Counted from the first letter of the stretch, positions 43,369-54,804 are shown. The stretch is DNA of 64,000 nt from Solibacillus sp. FSL W7-1436 (GCF_038007305.1 NZ_JBBOWV010000001.1:3462501-3526500), one strand, 5' to 3'. Made by a program: numbers and translations. The notes: generated from the sequence alone by a model not told the origin.

Positions 43369-45864
43369 TCAGTTTAAAAAGGAATGCTCAAACTCCTCAA
43401 TCGGGCATGGTTTGCCAAAGTAATAGCCTTGAATATACCGGCAATTTTCCCCTAATAGAAAATCCAATTCTTCTTTTGTTTCGACACCTTCTGCGATCAC
43501 TTCCAGCTTTAGTAGCTGCGCCATCTTTATCATGGCGGATGTAATTGTGGCGTTTTCTGGTTTATGGGAAATATCCCGGATAAATGACTGATCTATTTTT
43601 ACGCCATCTATTTTAAATAACTTCAAGTAGTTAAATGATGAATAACCCGTTCCAAAGTCATCGATATAAATTTTTACGCCCATCTCTTTTAAATCCAACA
43701 GTGTTTTCTGGACAGTTTCTTCGTTAAGCATAATCGAGTTTTCGGTAATTTCGATTTCTAACCATTTGCCTTCTAACTCATATCTTTTTAACAATCCACT
43801 GATTTCTTCAGCAAACCCTTGCTGTAAAAATCGTTTGGAACTAATATTTACACTTATCGGAATAAGCGGCAGCCCGGCATTTCTCCATGCAACCAGCTGT
43901 TCACAAACCCTTTTCTTCATCCATTTTCCGATTGCGATTATTAATCCCGTTTCTTCAGCAATCGGAATAAAAAGTCCCGGCGAAATTAATCCATGTTCCG
44001 GACGATCCCATCGTACAAGCGCTTCTGCACTCACAATTTTCCCGGTTAATGCGTCTACTCTCGGTTGTAGGTAGGCAACTAGTTCATCATTCATAATTGC
44101 TTTTCTTAAATCCCGCTCCATCACGAACGACTGGTAATTTTCCTGGTTCATCGAAGAATCATAAATTTGATACATATTCCGACCAAACTCTTTCGCCTTA
44201 TAGAGCGCCACATCCACTCTTTTCATCAGTTCCGTTACATTGGCATCATTCGATGGATAAAAATCAATTCCGATACTTGCTGTTAAAAGCAATTCCGAAC
44301 CTTGCACATAGAAGGGATTTTTTAAACTTTCTAATATGTTTTGCGCAATTTCGATTACTTCATCATTCGTTTCGACAGTCGGGCAAAGAAGCATTAATTC
44401 ATCGCCGCCCATGCGAGCTACATGAAACTTGTCTTTAAAAGGATTGGTGTTCAATCTAACTGCAATTTGCTGTAATAATTCATCGCCTACAGCATGCCCT
44501 AATGTATCATTAATCGATTTAAACCGATCCAAATCCAAGGATAAGATCGCCATCTTTTTTTCATTTTCTTCCGCAAGTTTTAGCGATTCCTGAATTTTTT
44601 GTTCCATCCACCGACGATTAGGTAAACCTGTCAATTCATCATGATGTGCTAAAAATGCATTGCGTTCCTGCACCAGTTTTTCATCTGTAATATCTTTTCC
44701 GATTGAATAGATAACGTCTATTTCATTATCAATAATCATTGGAACTAATGTTACATTTAAAAATCTTCGCTGGCGGTTATTCTTTACTTCAAACTCAAAA
44801 AATTGAACCTCTCCTTGTAATACCTTTTCTAAGTAAGCTGCAATTACAGGGCGTTCTTCCTCAACGGTAATATCAATTATATTCGTTTTCCCAAACATTG
44901 TTTCATCTATACCGAGTAGTTTCAATGTATTTGCATTCATATGTAAAATGGTACCTTCTATATCCAGCATCGTAATATATTCATGACTGTAGTTTATTAA
45001 TGACTGGTACCGTTCTTCATTTACTTTCAATTGCTTCTGAACTTCTCTAAACTGTGAAAAATCATGAACCGTTCCAACGATTTCTGTTACTTCCCCATTC
45101 TGGCGGACAGGCTCGATATCGACAAAAATAAGTTTGCCGCCCAACTCTATCTCATACTGTACTTTCTTGCCTTTGAGCGCTTTTGTATACATTTTCTGTT
45201 TCAATTTGGCAATGTCTTGTTCAAATACATCAAAAGGTGATTTGGATAAAATCATTTCGGCACTCGCTCCGATTTCATCCATCAGTTTTCCTTCAGACAT
45301 GGTATATTTCAATGTACCGTCCTGCTCTTTTCGCACTTTGAAAATACCATTTTGCAGATTTTGAAATGTCCGTATAAAATTCAGTTTAAACTGGGTTTCC
45401 ATCTGTTTATTTTCAGTAATATCCGTTTGGAAACTAATGAAATAATACGGCTGTCCTTGTTCATCAAGAATCGGCACAATGATTTCAAACACCCAGAAAA
45501 CAGTGCCATCCTTGGCTCTATTTTGAATTTCACCACGCCAAGTATTCCCGCTTTTGATGGTTTGCCACAGTTGCATGAAAAACTCTTTAGAGTGAAATCC
45601 GGAATTAACAACTCTATGATTTTGTCCAATAATTTCTTTTTTCTTAAATTTTGATAGTAGGCAGAAATTATTATTTACATAAATTATTGTGCCGTCATAA
45701 TTTGTAATCGTAATATTTGTTGTTTCATTCATAGCATTTAAAATATCATCGAGCATTTTATAGACAATGTTAGATTCCCTAATTTTTTTTGTATCAAAAG
45801 AAGTAGTGAAGAAATCGCTAATTTCATCTCTAATATTTGATATTTCTTTCATATTAAAACTCAT
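43369..45864 (-). CDS. Cyclic-di-GMP signalling protein: three PAS domains, GGDEF and EAL
   Basis: The 831-residue cytoplasmic protein has PAS domains at about 45-155, 165-275 and 285-400 (the first with NHRVVNSGFHSKEFFMQLW), a GGDEF domain (405-565) whose active-site motif reads GGDEL, and an EAL domain (575-825) with the intact motif SAEALVRWDRP and DDFGTGYSSFNYL. The EAL catalytic residues look complete, so phosphodiesterase activity is likely. The Phe-to-Leu change in GGDEF may reduce diguanylate cyclase activity. The PAS array should sense oxygen, redox or a small ligand. AGGTGA precedes the ATG. Confidence 0.9.
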   Translation of the reverse strand: MSFNMKEISNIRDEISDFFTTSFDTKKIRESNIVYKMLDDILNAMNETTNITITNYDGTIIYVNNNFCLLSKFKKKEIIGQNHRVVNSGFHSKEFFMQLWQTIKSGNTWRGEIQNRAKDGTVFWVFEIIVPILDEQGQPYYFISFQTDITENKQMETQFKLNFIRTFQNLQNGIFKVRKEQDGTLKYTMSEGKLMDEIGASAEMILSKSPFDVFEQDIAKLKQKMYTKALKGKKVQYEIELGGKLIFVDIEPVRQNGEVTEIVGTVHDFSQFREVQKQLKVNEERYQSLINYSHEYITMLDIEGTILHMNANTLKLLGIDETMFGKTNIIDITVEEERPVIAAYLEKVLQGEVQFFEFEVKNNRQRRFLNVTLVPMIIDNEIDVIYSIGKDITDEKLVQERNAFLAHHDELTGLPNRRWMEQKIQESLKLAEENEKKMAILSLDLDRFKSINDTLGHAVGDELLQQIAVRLNTNPFKDKFHVARMGGDELMLLCPTVETNDEVIEIAQNILESLKNPFYVQGSELLLTASIGIDFYPSNDANVTELMKRVDVALYKAKEFGRNMYQIYDSSMNQENYQSFVMERDLRKAIMNDELVAYLQPRVDALTGKIVSAEALVRWDRPEHGLISPGLFIPIAEETGLIIAIGKWMKKRVCEQLVAWRNAGLPLIPISVNISSKRFLQQGFAEEISGLLKRYELEGKWLEIEITENSIMLNEETVQKTLLDLKEMGVKIYIDDFGTGYSSFNYLKLFKIDGVKIDQSFIRDISHKPENATITSAMIKMAQLLKLEVIAEGVETKEELDFLLGENCRYIQGYYFGKPCPIEEFEHSFLN

Positions 45865-46034
45865 ATATTCACCTATTATTTCGCAATATTTCTAATTCAC
45901 TATATTATTCATTATTATATTACTTATTTTAACCTAGGAATGCATTAGTAATTTACAATGTTATGACATGTTACCTAAAAAAGTGAAAATGAATTTTTAC
46001 GCGATTGATACGAATATAATTTTCTCAAAAAAGG

Positions 46035-46077
46035 AAAACGAGCGCTGATTCTTTTTACAGAATCGCACTCGTTTTTT
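46035..46077. terminator. Hairpin between the EAL protein gene and the CAP gene
   Basis: AAACGAGCGCTGATTC and GAATCGCACTCGTTT pair with one mismatch, with T-runs on both sides. Confidence 0.65.
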
Positions 46078-46127
46078 GTTGATTTTAAAATAGAACGTAA
46101 TCAGAATTATTATGTTTAATTAATTAT

Positions 46128-46724
46128 TTATTTTTTGATAAACATTTGAGTCCAGTAGTGACCATCTTCAACGTAGCCTACACCTATATGCGTAAATTTC
46201 GCATCCATAATGTTTGCTCGGTGACCTGAACTATTCATCCATGCATCCATAACTTGCGCCGCTGTTTTTTGACCTTTTGCAATATTTTCACCTGCTGCTG
46301 TATAGCTGATATTGAATTTTTTCATCATATCAAATGGTGAGCCGTAAGTCGGGCTTGTATGGCTGAAATAATTTTTGTCGTGCATATCCTGTGATTTATA
46401 CTTCGCTACACGCGCTAGTTCCCAATCGATTTTAAGCGGTGCTAAACCTTGCTGTGCACGTTCTTTGTTTACCAGGCTTACGACTTGCTCTTCTACTGCC
46501 TGCTGTTGATTTTCTGAAATAGTAATTTTATCTCCGACATAAATCATATCCGGATTTTTTAATGTAGGGTTTAAAGCAATTAATTCGCTTAGCCCGATTT
46601 GATTTTTGGAGGCAATCTTCCAAAGTGTGTCCCCGCTTTTTACTGTATATGTAGCTGCAGATGCAGATGCTGGTAGAGCAAATAGCAACATACCAAAGAT
46701 CAATACGATACTTTTTTTCAACAT
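46128..46724 (-). CDS. Secreted LysM and CAP-domain protein (YkwD-like)
   Basis: The 198-residue protein has a signal peptide (about residues 1-23), a LysM domain with YTVKSGDTLWKIASKN that binds peptidoglycan, and a CAP/SCP-like domain with LVNKERAQQGLAPL, HDKNYFSHTSPTYG and GENIAKGQKTAAQVMDAWM. It is exported and attached to the cell wall. CAP proteins of this kind in Bacillus (YkwD, SafA-like) act at the envelope; the molecular function is unclear. The ATG follows AAAGGAT. It lies between MITE-like repeat copy 2 and the EAL gene. Confidence 0.88.
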   Translation of the reverse strand: MLKKSIVLIFGMLLFALPASASAATYTVKSGDTLWKIASKNQIGLSELIALNPTLKNPDMIYVGDKITISENQQQAVEEQVVSLVNKERAQQGLAPLKIDWELARVAKYKSQDMHDKNYFSHTSPTYGSPFDMMKKFNISYTAAGENIAKGQKTAAQVMDAWMNSSGHRANIMDAKFTHIGVGYVEDGHYWTQMFIKK

Positions 46725-46880
46725 GAGTGATTCAATCCTTTCTAGATGTCTATAACAAGATTACTAGAGAAAGACTGTAAAATCATTAGGGAATGAATGG
46801 CGCTTCTTTTGCAAACCCATAACAAATATTACAATTATGACAATCCGCTTGTAAGTATCCTCTGCAAAACACTGAATTCA

Positions 46881-47130
46881 TAAAAAGGGGCCAGGACATA
46901 ACCCAAAAATACTATTTTTCTTACAGAGAAAAATAGTGTTTTTTTGCTGAGCGTTAAAATTGATTTCCATTCCGGGACGCTTTCCGCGGGCGTGGCCTGA
47001 GCCTGTAGTCTCAGGCGTCACGCTATTCCCGCAGGAGTCGCCCTGCATTCCAATCAATTTTTCAAATATCTGTTTTTTAATAATGTCTTTTCTCTTATTT
47101 AACGGTTATTCTACTTATGTCCCAGCCTCT
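46881..47130. repeat. MITE-like repeat, copy 2
   Basis: About 250 bases nearly identical over long stretches to copy 1 (42045-42335), with the left end TAAAAAGGGGCCAGG, the same hairpin and the same GGGACGCTTTCCGCGGGCG core. It lacks an internal inverted-repeat segment of about 38 bases present in copy 1, and its right end is diverged. Confidence 0.7.
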
Positions 47131-47143
47131 GTTCACTGGATTT

Positions 47144-48649
47144 CTAATGATCCGGTTCCATCGACTTGAAGATACTTACATTCACAATGGATCCGATTCG
47201 CTCAACCTTTACATATAATCCTAGCCAGACAATTGTATAACAGTCAGTACCATCACAGGATTTTTCCGTTATTTTATGCTCGAAATCAATATCGACGATC
47301 CCTTCCTGCTGTCCGGACGCAGTCGCTCGAAACACATTTGTTCCCGGGTCTCTAGTAACTGTAACTATTTGCTCCGCATCTTTTGTTCGGATTGTATGTT
47401 TGCCTATATTGTATTTGGCCCCCATATCGACTTGATCAGAAGTCTGTTCTTCGATAACTCGAATCTCATAATTGAAACTGGCTTGATTCGGTGCAGCTTC
47501 GATTCCATACCTCGCTTCTTCACCATCTTTAAAATAAACCGTTGCAATATACTGACCTTGCTGTTTAATATCGAAGCAAACCGAATAGCCGTATTGGCAA
47601 TGTTCGAACTTTAGACTTGAAGACACATGATGTCCATCCATTGTGTAAAGAGTAATTTTTTCGACATCCTGACTTGTTCGATTTCGTGATTCATCTAAAA
47701 CTGCTAACTCTGCTTCAGTAGCATGGAAAGTCTCTTTTTCCTCCAGCGTCGGTTTCAATTCGCCGTTCTCTTCTTTTATATGAACATAATATTTTTTATT
47801 GACCGTCTTGTTTTCCTTCAATCCCCGTACAATCAAGGTACCGGTACCTTCTTTGAACGGTACTATCTGAATTTTATCTTCAGTTTCGCCCGAAAACAGT
47901 ACTTTTCCTTTCACCAATATTCCGTGATATACGGCAGAATCAATTTTCTCATCTTCTATCCATTCGATCTCTTCCAAATCCATTTCAGCTGGCCCTATTG
48001 TCATCATTGGCGGTTTCAAGTCTTCCGTCGCTTTCAGCATTTTTGCTGCTTGACCCCTTGTGATGAAAGCATTCGGGCTGAATTTATCAGAGGACGTCCC
48101 TCCAACAATGCCGAATTTATAAAGTATTAAAATATTATCGGCATGTGATGTTAAATAGTAATATGGTATAACATCTTTGAATGGGTTGGCCATATCATGT
48201 GCCGAGATATTATAGCGTGGCAAATCGAACGCTTTGACAAGTATTGAAGCCATCTGTCCCCGCTTGATCGGATCATTCGGTCCGTATCGTCCATCCCCGT
48301 ATCCGCTGATTATCCCATGTTCAGCCATTGCTGCAATCGCTTTATAGTAGCCGTTTGAAGTGGTGACATCCTCAAATCCCGGGTCCAATACGTTTGAAGT
48401 GTCCAATTTGATCATTTTCGTAATGATGGCCGCTGCCTGTCCTCTCGTAATCGTGTTGCCGGGTTTAAACGTCCCGTCCGGATATCCTCCAATAATGTTG
48501 CGTTCCGTCAATTCATAAACAGCTCCGGCAAAGTATTTTGACGGCGGTACATCTGAAAACTGCTTTGTTGTGGCGGCAAATGTACCGGCTAAAGACAGGC
48601 TACATGCTAAAAATAGTACCGTTAACATGGCCGTTACTCGTTTCCTCAT
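47144..48649 (-). CDS. Secreted SLH-domain surface protein
   Basis: The 501-residue protein has a signal peptide (about 1-25) and three S-layer-homology repeats starting near residues 30, 90 and 155, each with the ITRGQAA-type motif (GNTITRGQAAAIIT, NDPIKRGQMASIL, NAFITRGQAAKML). The SLH domains anchor proteins to pyruvylated wall polysaccharide. The remaining 270 residues contain beta-rich segments with VTRDPGTNVFRATASGQQEG and no family I recognise. Its end lies 14 bases from the repeat copy 2. Confidence 0.85.
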   Translation of the reverse strand: MRKRVTAMLTVLFLACSLSLAGTFAATTKQFSDVPPSKYFAGAVYELTERNIIGGYPDGTFKPGNTITRGQAAAIITKMIKLDTSNVLDPGFEDVTTSNGYYKAIAAMAEHGIISGYGDGRYGPNDPIKRGQMASILVKAFDLPRYNISAHDMANPFKDVIPYYYLTSHADNILILYKFGIVGGTSSDKFSPNAFITRGQAAKMLKATEDLKPPMMTIGPAEMDLEEIEWIEDEKIDSAVYHGILVKGKVLFSGETEDKIQIVPFKEGTGTLIVRGLKENKTVNKKYYVHIKEENGELKPTLEEKETFHATEAELAVLDESRNRTSQDVEKITLYTMDGHHVSSSLKFEHCQYGYSVCFDIKQQGQYIATVYFKDGEEARYGIEAAPNQASFNYEIRVIEEQTSDQVDMGAKYNIGKHTIRTKDAEQIVTVTRDPGTNVFRATASGQQEGIVDIDFEHKITEKSCDGTDCYTIVWLGLYVKVERIGSIVNVSIFKSMEPDH

Positions 48650-48870
48650 CCTCTCGCTCCCTTTCGTTTCCTAAATTTTATTATTCATTTCCCTGATTTA
48701 TAGCGGTTCACTCGCTTCATCTAGTCACCCGACTGTTTCTGCCCATTTCGGCAGCGAGCAATTTCCAAACCTTATTTTTTTCGTAATTTGCTGTACTGAC
48801 GGAAAAAATGGAAATTAGTTTCATTTTTCAAACAAATTATTTTGATAAATACCTAATAGGTTTTATACAA

Positions 48871-48914
48871 TAAAAAAACTGTATAACCAGCTAAATCGCT
48901 CGTCATACAGTTAT
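48871..48914 (-). terminator. glpK terminator
   Basis: On the minus strand AACTGTATGA and TTATACAGTT pair around a loop and end in a long T-run. Confidence 0.75.
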
Positions 48915-48985
48915 ACTGATTATTCATTTAAAAAGTTCATGTTGCATTGGGTAGCAAGCGATGTTCAAACGAATAGCTTACCCAA

Positions 48986-50491
<1,506 letters not shown>

Positions 50492-50499
50492 CTACTCTT

Positions 50500-51297
50500 C
50501 TACTCTTCTACTTTCGATACTGTCATTTGTGCAGCTACGAAAACCGCCGCTACGATTACGCTGAAAATCCAGAATAATGTTGCATCTGCTCCATTCCAGA
50601 TGAAGCTAAAGAATACGGCTCCGTAAACACCACCAATAATTGGGGCAACTACAGGTACCCATGCATACCACCAAGCTGAATCTCCTTTACCTGGAATCGG
50701 TAAAAGTGCATGTGCAATACGCGGACCTAAGTCACGGGCCGGGTTGATCGCATAACCTGTTGGACCACCCAATGCCATACCAATGACAACAATTAAAATA
50801 CCGACTAAAAACGGATTTAATCCTGCTGTTATTTCGTTTGTCCCTAACGCTAAAATCCCTAAAACTAATGCAAATGTGCCGACCATCTCAGCAATCATGT
50901 TGGAAGGAATATGCTTTACTGCAGGAGTTGTTGAGAATACGCCAAGTTTTGCACCTTTGTCTTTTGTGCCTTTCCAATGCGGTAAATAAACAAAGTACAC
51001 TAACACAGCACCTAAAAACGCTCCAAGCATTTGTGCTGCGATAAACAATGGCACATCCGCCCATGCAAAATTGCCAATTGTTGCGAACGCAATTGTCAAT
51101 GCCGGGTTCAAGTGTGCTCCGCTAATGCCCCCTACTGCATAAGCTGCCATTGCTACGGCAAAGCCCCATGCAAAAGTGATAACGACCCAACCGCCACCTT
51201 GACCTTTTGATTTGTGCAATGAAACACCTGCTACTACGCCGCCACCGAATAATATTAGCAGCATCGTGCCGACTAACTCGGCTGTAAATGTTGACAT
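50500..51297 (-). CDS. glpF: Glycerol uptake facilitator (aquaglyceroporin)
   Basis: The 265-residue channel has the two NPA-type motifs GAHLNPALTIAFA and YAINPARDLGPR; both are intact. Glycerol-specific residues fit GlpF rather than an aquaporin. It lets glycerol diffuse in, and the adjacent kinase traps it. The leader upstream holds an attenuator hairpin read by GlpP, and the gene is followed closely by glpK. Confidence 0.95.
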   Translation of the reverse strand: MSTFTAELVGTMLLILFGGGVVAGVSLHKSKGQGGGWVVITFAWGFAVAMAAYAVGGISGAHLNPALTIAFATIGNFAWADVPLFIAAQMLGAFLGAVLVYFVYLPHWKGTKDKGAKLGVFSTTPAVKHIPSNMIAEMVGTFALVLGILALGTNEITAGLNPFLVGILIVVIGMALGGPTGYAINPARDLGPRIAHALLPIPGKGDSAWWYAWVPVVAPIIGGVYGAVFFSFIWNGADATLFWIFSVIVAAVFVAAQMTVSKVEE

Positions 51298-51347
51298 TCC
51301 ATAACCTCCTTAGCTCATGTATATTCCGTTAATAAAATACTTAGAAG

Positions 51348-51413
51348 AAAAAAAAGTCCGCATGTAACAAATTGTTTTACGAATTTACGTAAAACAATGT
51401 TACATGCGGACTC
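51348..51413 (-). promoter_or_regulatory. Leader attenuator hairpin of glpFK (GlpP antitermination target)
   Basis: AGTCCGCATGTAACA and TGTTACATGCGGACT pair perfectly, with an internal TTGTTTTACG/CGTAAAACAA hairpin, and the minus strand ends in eight T residues just ahead of glpF. This is a transcription terminator in the leader, which GlpP with glycerol-3-phosphate should prevent. Confidence 0.8.
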
Positions 51414-51469
51414 CTTTACTCAACCGCGTATTTATTGACTTAGTAATCATAATAGTTTGAAATTATCCA

Positions 51470-52036
51470 TTAGTCAACAACTTTTTGAAAACGTTTCCAC
51501 AATTCTTTATTGGAGGTAGTAATCGCAATTGCACCTGCAGCAAATGCCTGCTCAATTTGCTCGTCCGTCCGAATCAGGCCGCCCGTTATAACCGGAATCC
51601 CTGTCTGTATAGACACTTCCTTAATCATATCTGGGATGACTCCCGGAAGTAATTCAATAAAGTCCGGTGCCGTTTGTTCAAGGAGTGAATAGCTTTTTTC
51701 CAGCGCGATTGTATCGATCAAAAAGACACGCTGTATCGCTAGAATACCGCGGGATTTCGCTTTCAAAATCATATTGGAGCGGGTAGAGATAATGCCTGCA
51801 GGGCGAATATCGTTACATAAATAATCCGCCGCAAAATTATCCGTCTTCAGACCATGTATTAAATCCGCATGAATAATTAATTTTTTACCATGACGGTCGG
51901 CCTCTTGTTTCAGCGAGCGCAAATGACTTAAGTGCACTTCAAGCAATACGATATATTCGAATTCACTTTTAACTACTTTATCAAACTGTTTAATTGTCCG
52001 GGCAGCCGGAATAATTTTCTGATCATTAAAAGGCAT
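51470..52036 (-). CDS. glpP: Glycerol-3-phosphate-responsive antiterminator
   Basis: The 188-residue protein starts MPFNDQKIIPAARTIKQFDK and contains HADLIHGLKTDNFAADYLC and IELLPGVIPDMIKEVS, the landmarks of GlpP. With glycerol-3-phosphate bound it binds leader RNA and lets polymerase pass the terminators before glpFK and glpD. Both such leaders are present in this window, at 51348 and 53818. GGAGGA precedes the ATG. It lies between glpD and glpF on the same strand, and its 3' end holds a perfect cre consensus. Confidence 0.92.
   Translation of the reverse strand: MPFNDQKIIPAARTIKQFDKVVKSEFEYIVLLEVHLSHLRSLKQEADRHGKKLIIHADLIHGLKTDNFAADYLCNDIRPAGIISTRSNMILKAKSRGILAIQRVFLIDTIALEKSYSLLEQTAPDFIELLPGVIPDMIKEVSIQTGIPVITGGLIRTDEQIEQAFAAGAIAITTSNKELWKRFQKVVD
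51486..51499 (-). promoter_or_regulatory. CcpA cre site inside the 3' end of glpP, upstream of glpFK
   Basis: TGAAAACGTTTCCA fits the cre consensus TGNAANCGNWWNCA at every defined position. It lies about 190 bases before glpF, so it should repress glpFK when preferred sugars are present. Confidence 0.65.
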
Positions 52037-52074
52037 AACATCCTCCTATATTTAGAACTCTGTTTATATTAATA

Positions 52075-52123
52075 TGGCTCATCGGGTGCGTTAATTCAAA
52101 TTTCCCACGCATTCGATGAGCCA
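52075..52123 (-). terminator. Hairpin between glpD and glpP
   Basis: TGGCTCATCG and CGATGAGCCA pair, with TGCGT and ACGCA inside. It follows the glpD stop on the minus strand without a clear T-run. Confidence 0.6.
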
Positions 52124-52149
52124 AAATTATATCACAATATTATTTTACA

Positions 52150-53793
52150 TTATTTTGCGGTTGTTGCACGCTTAATTTCAATGTTCAATAGTTCTGTAAA
52201 CTCCGATAATTGGGCGTCTGTCCAGTTTAACTGCTGAGCCATATGTGCTATGACAGCATCTTTATGGGCAAGTACCGATGCGATATTAAAGAACATATTA
52301 CCCGTACGGCGCACAAAGAAATCGACAGGTGTCGTCACAAGTTCATGTTCGATACCGTATTGGAGCTGTGCAAATAAAGCTTTTGGCATCGTGTCGTCTG
52401 CTTTTTCTAAATAGCTGAATACTTTTTCAACATTCGAACCGTAATGCTGAGCCAAATACGCCGCTTCTTCTTTCGTTAAGCCCGCTTTCACACCCAGCTC
52501 TGTCTTTTTCGAAATAAATGTTTGGATATGTTTTGAGCCGCCTACTTCACCACCGGAAATCGGGATGTTTTTCGTAATACAAGGCTTGCTTTCTACACCG
52601 AATTCCGCTTTTAGGCTCGCTGAAATTTTATTTACAACTGCTTCCGCCATTTTACGATAGCCTGTTAATTTACCGCCCGCAATTGTCACTAAGCCTGAAG
52701 CAGATTCCCATACTTCATCATGACGGGAGATTTCAGATGGTCCTTTCCCTTCTTCATGGATTAACGGACGTACTCCAGCCCAGCTTGATTCAATATCCGC
52801 ATCCGCCACTTTTACGTCCGGGAACATATAGTGAATGGCATTCATAATGTAATCGCGGTCGGATTGTTCGATATCCATATTTCGCGGATCTCCTTCATAA
52901 AACGTATCCGTTGTACCGACATATGTTTTCCCGTTACGTGGAATTGCAAATACCATACGGCCATCCGGTGTATCAAAATAAACCGCCTGCTTTAACGGGA
53001 ATTTCGACTCATCAAATACGATGTGCACACCTTTTGATAAAATTAAGTGTTTGCCGCTTGTTTTGCCTTCTATGCTACGTACATCATCTACCCATGGACC
53101 CGCGGCGTTCACGACTTTTTTAGCATGAATCTGAATTGTTTCATTCGATAGTAAATCGGTCGCTTCAATGCCGATAATCTTTTTCGCATCATTATATAAA
53201 AAGCCTGAAGCTTTCGTATAGTTTGCTAAAACGGCTCCTTTTTCGATCGCAGTTTTTGCCACTTCGATTGTTAATCGTGCATCATCCGTACGGTATTCAA
53301 CATATACACCGCCGCCCAATAAATCGGTCTGCTTTACTAGCGGCTCTTTTTCCAATGTTTGCGCACTGTTTAACATGTAGCGGCGTTCTGATTTTTTTAC
53401 CCCCGCCAGGAAATCGTACACACGTAATCCGACAGATGTAGAAAATTTACCGAATGTACCGCCTTTATGGAACGGCAATAACATCCAAACAGGTGTTGTT
53501 ACGTGCGGACCATTTTCATACACGATCGCTCGCTCTTTTCCTAACTCGGCTACTTCTTTAATTTCAAATTGTTTTAAATAGCGTAAACCGCCGTGTACTA
53601 ATTTTGTTGAACGGCTTGACGTACCTGCCGCAAAATCCTGCATCTCAACTAATGCGACCGACAATCCGCGCGTAATGGCATCAAGTGCAATCCCCACACC
53701 AGTAATACCGCCTCCGATTACTAAAACGTCATATTCCTTGCCCTGTAAATCATTCATGATGACTGAACGTTGTAAAGATGAAGCTGTTGACAT
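52150..53793 (-). CDS. glpD: Aerobic glycerol-3-phosphate dehydrogenase
   Basis: The 547-residue membrane-associated flavoenzyme oxidises glycerol-3-phosphate to dihydroxyacetone phosphate and passes electrons to quinone. The FAD-binding motif [20 protein letters not shown] is near residue 24, followed by [19 protein letters not shown] and [14 protein letters not shown]. It starts at an ATG behind AAGGAGGA. Its leader carries an attenuator hairpin for GlpP. Confidence 0.95.
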   Translation of the reverse strand: MSTASSLQRSVIMNDLQGKEYDVLVIGGGITGVGIALDAITRGLSVALVEMQDFAAGTSSRSTKLVHGGLRYLKQFEIKEVAELGKERAIVYENGPHVTTPVWMLLPFHKGGTFGKFSTSVGLRVYDFLAGVKKSERRYMLNSAQTLEKEPLVKQTDLLGGGVYVEYRTDDARLTIEVAKTAIEKGAVLANYTKASGFLYNDAKKIIGIEATDLLSNETIQIHAKKVVNAAGPWVDDVRSIEGKTSGKHLILSKGVHIVFDESKFPLKQAVYFDTPDGRMVFAIPRNGKTYVGTTDTFYEGDPRNMDIEQSDRDYIMNAIHYMFPDVKVADADIESSWAGVRPLIHEEGKGPSEISRHDEVWESASGLVTIAGGKLTGYRKMAEAVVNKISASLKAEFGVESKPCITKNIPISGGEVGGSKHIQTFISKKTELGVKAGLTKEEAAYLAQHYGSNVEKVFSYLEKADDTMPKALFAQLQYGIEHELVTTPVDFFVRRTGNMFFNIASVLAHKDAVIAHMAQQLNWTDAQLSEFTELLNIEIKRATTAK

Positions 53794-53817
53794 AATAATT
53801 CCTCCTTAAATGTAGAC

Positions 53818-53884
53818 AAAAAAAGAGAGACCTTAAAGCACCACACAAATATCGCTTTGTGCGTTCTTTAAGGTCTCTCTTTAA
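53818..53884 (-). promoter_or_regulatory. Leader attenuator hairpin of glpD (GlpP antitermination target)
   Basis: AGAGAGACCTTAAAG and CTTTAAGGTCTCTCT pair perfectly, with an inner GCACAAAGCG/CGCTTTGTGC-like hairpin, and a T-run follows on the minus strand. It lies 25 bases before glpD, so GlpP should relieve it. Confidence 0.8.
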
Positions 53885-54012
53885 CTCAAACCGGTCTATT
53901 AACTTGACCTTATCTTAACGCCACAGAAGAAAAAATGCAAGACATTTACATAATTAGTTCTGGATTTCGATCATTTAGGATCCGCTAAGTCTAAAAAACT
54001 ACATTTATCTTT

Positions 54013-54216
54013 TTAACCAAAGAACAGGTCAAAAATATTCGAGGCTGAAGACGATTTTTTATTATAGAACTCTGAATATCCACAGTTATTGCAGTAAACG
54101 ACTATAAACTGATTGTGCTGAACATCAAACATTTTGGATAACCCTGTACCGGTCATCGCCACTTCCTTCTTGCTCGCATCCTTACTTCCACATTTTATAC
54201 AGCCTTTTTCAGACAT
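54013..54216 (-). CDS. Zinc-ribbon protein (DUF2082-type)
   Basis: The 67-residue protein holds two CxxC pairs, GCIKCGS near the start and VYCNNCGYSEFY towards the end, with MTGTGLSKMFDVQHNQF between them. This is the pattern of small Zn-ribbon nucleic-acid-binding-like proteins. The function is unknown. A GGGG site precedes the ATG. Confidence 0.75.
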   Translation of the reverse strand: MSEKGCIKCGSKDASKKEVAMTGTGLSKMFDVQHNQFIVVYCNNCGYSEFYNKKSSSASNIFDLFFG

Positions 54217-54339
54217 ATATTTTCCCCTCTCCCACTAAACGATTTGTTATACTTTCATACGGAATCGAGTTGAAAAAAGTTTCAGTAATTACGATTCAGC
54301 ACAATAAATGGAATCCACGCTATCCTTAAAAACGCCTTT

Positions 54340-54759
54340 CTAATCGTTGTCATGATAAATATCGAATTCAAATTCCCCATTTACTTGATTGGCAAATTCA
54401 ATTGCCTTTTTATTCATAACAAGCTCACGAGTCTGCTGACAATTAAAACAAATAACCGTAACTAATTTACATTTCAAATTGTAGTGATCTACATATTTTT
54501 TAATAATCTCTATTGAGTTATATAGTATATTTACAATGTCGTGAATTAGTTCCTCTGGATCGTTTGTCATTTTGTAATCTAACCCGTACACCCATGGCGT
54601 TTCAAATCTTACATGTTTTGTTTTACCCCGAATATATTCTTCACCTTTTCTGTATGCTTCTGTTGGAATGATTCCTATTTCTCTAGTGAATTCCTCCAAA
54701 GAAAAATCCTCTCCATATAAAGTAAAGTAGGCCCTCGTTTCTGTACAATAATCTTCCAT
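54340..54759 (-). CDS. DUF4279 family protein
   Basis: The 139-residue protein contains YFTLYGEDFSLEEFTREIG and FETPWVYGLDYK, the pattern of DUF4279, often found near toxin or polymorphic-immunity genes but also alone. The function is unproven. I place the start at the ATG at 54759, six bases after GAGGTG; a GTG upstream overlaps that site. It lies 37 bases after the NUDIX gene on the same strand. Confidence 0.7.
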   Translation of the reverse strand: MEDYCTETRAYFTLYGEDFSLEEFTREIGIIPTEAYRKGEEYIRGKTKHVRFETPWVYGLDYKMTNDPEELIHDIVNILYNSIEIIKKYVDHYNLKCKLVTVICFNCQQTRELVMNKKAIEFANQVNGEFEFDIYHDND

Positions 54760-54804
54760 TTTGAACACCTCAATTTTATCCTAGGACATTTTTTGATCTG
54801 ACTT

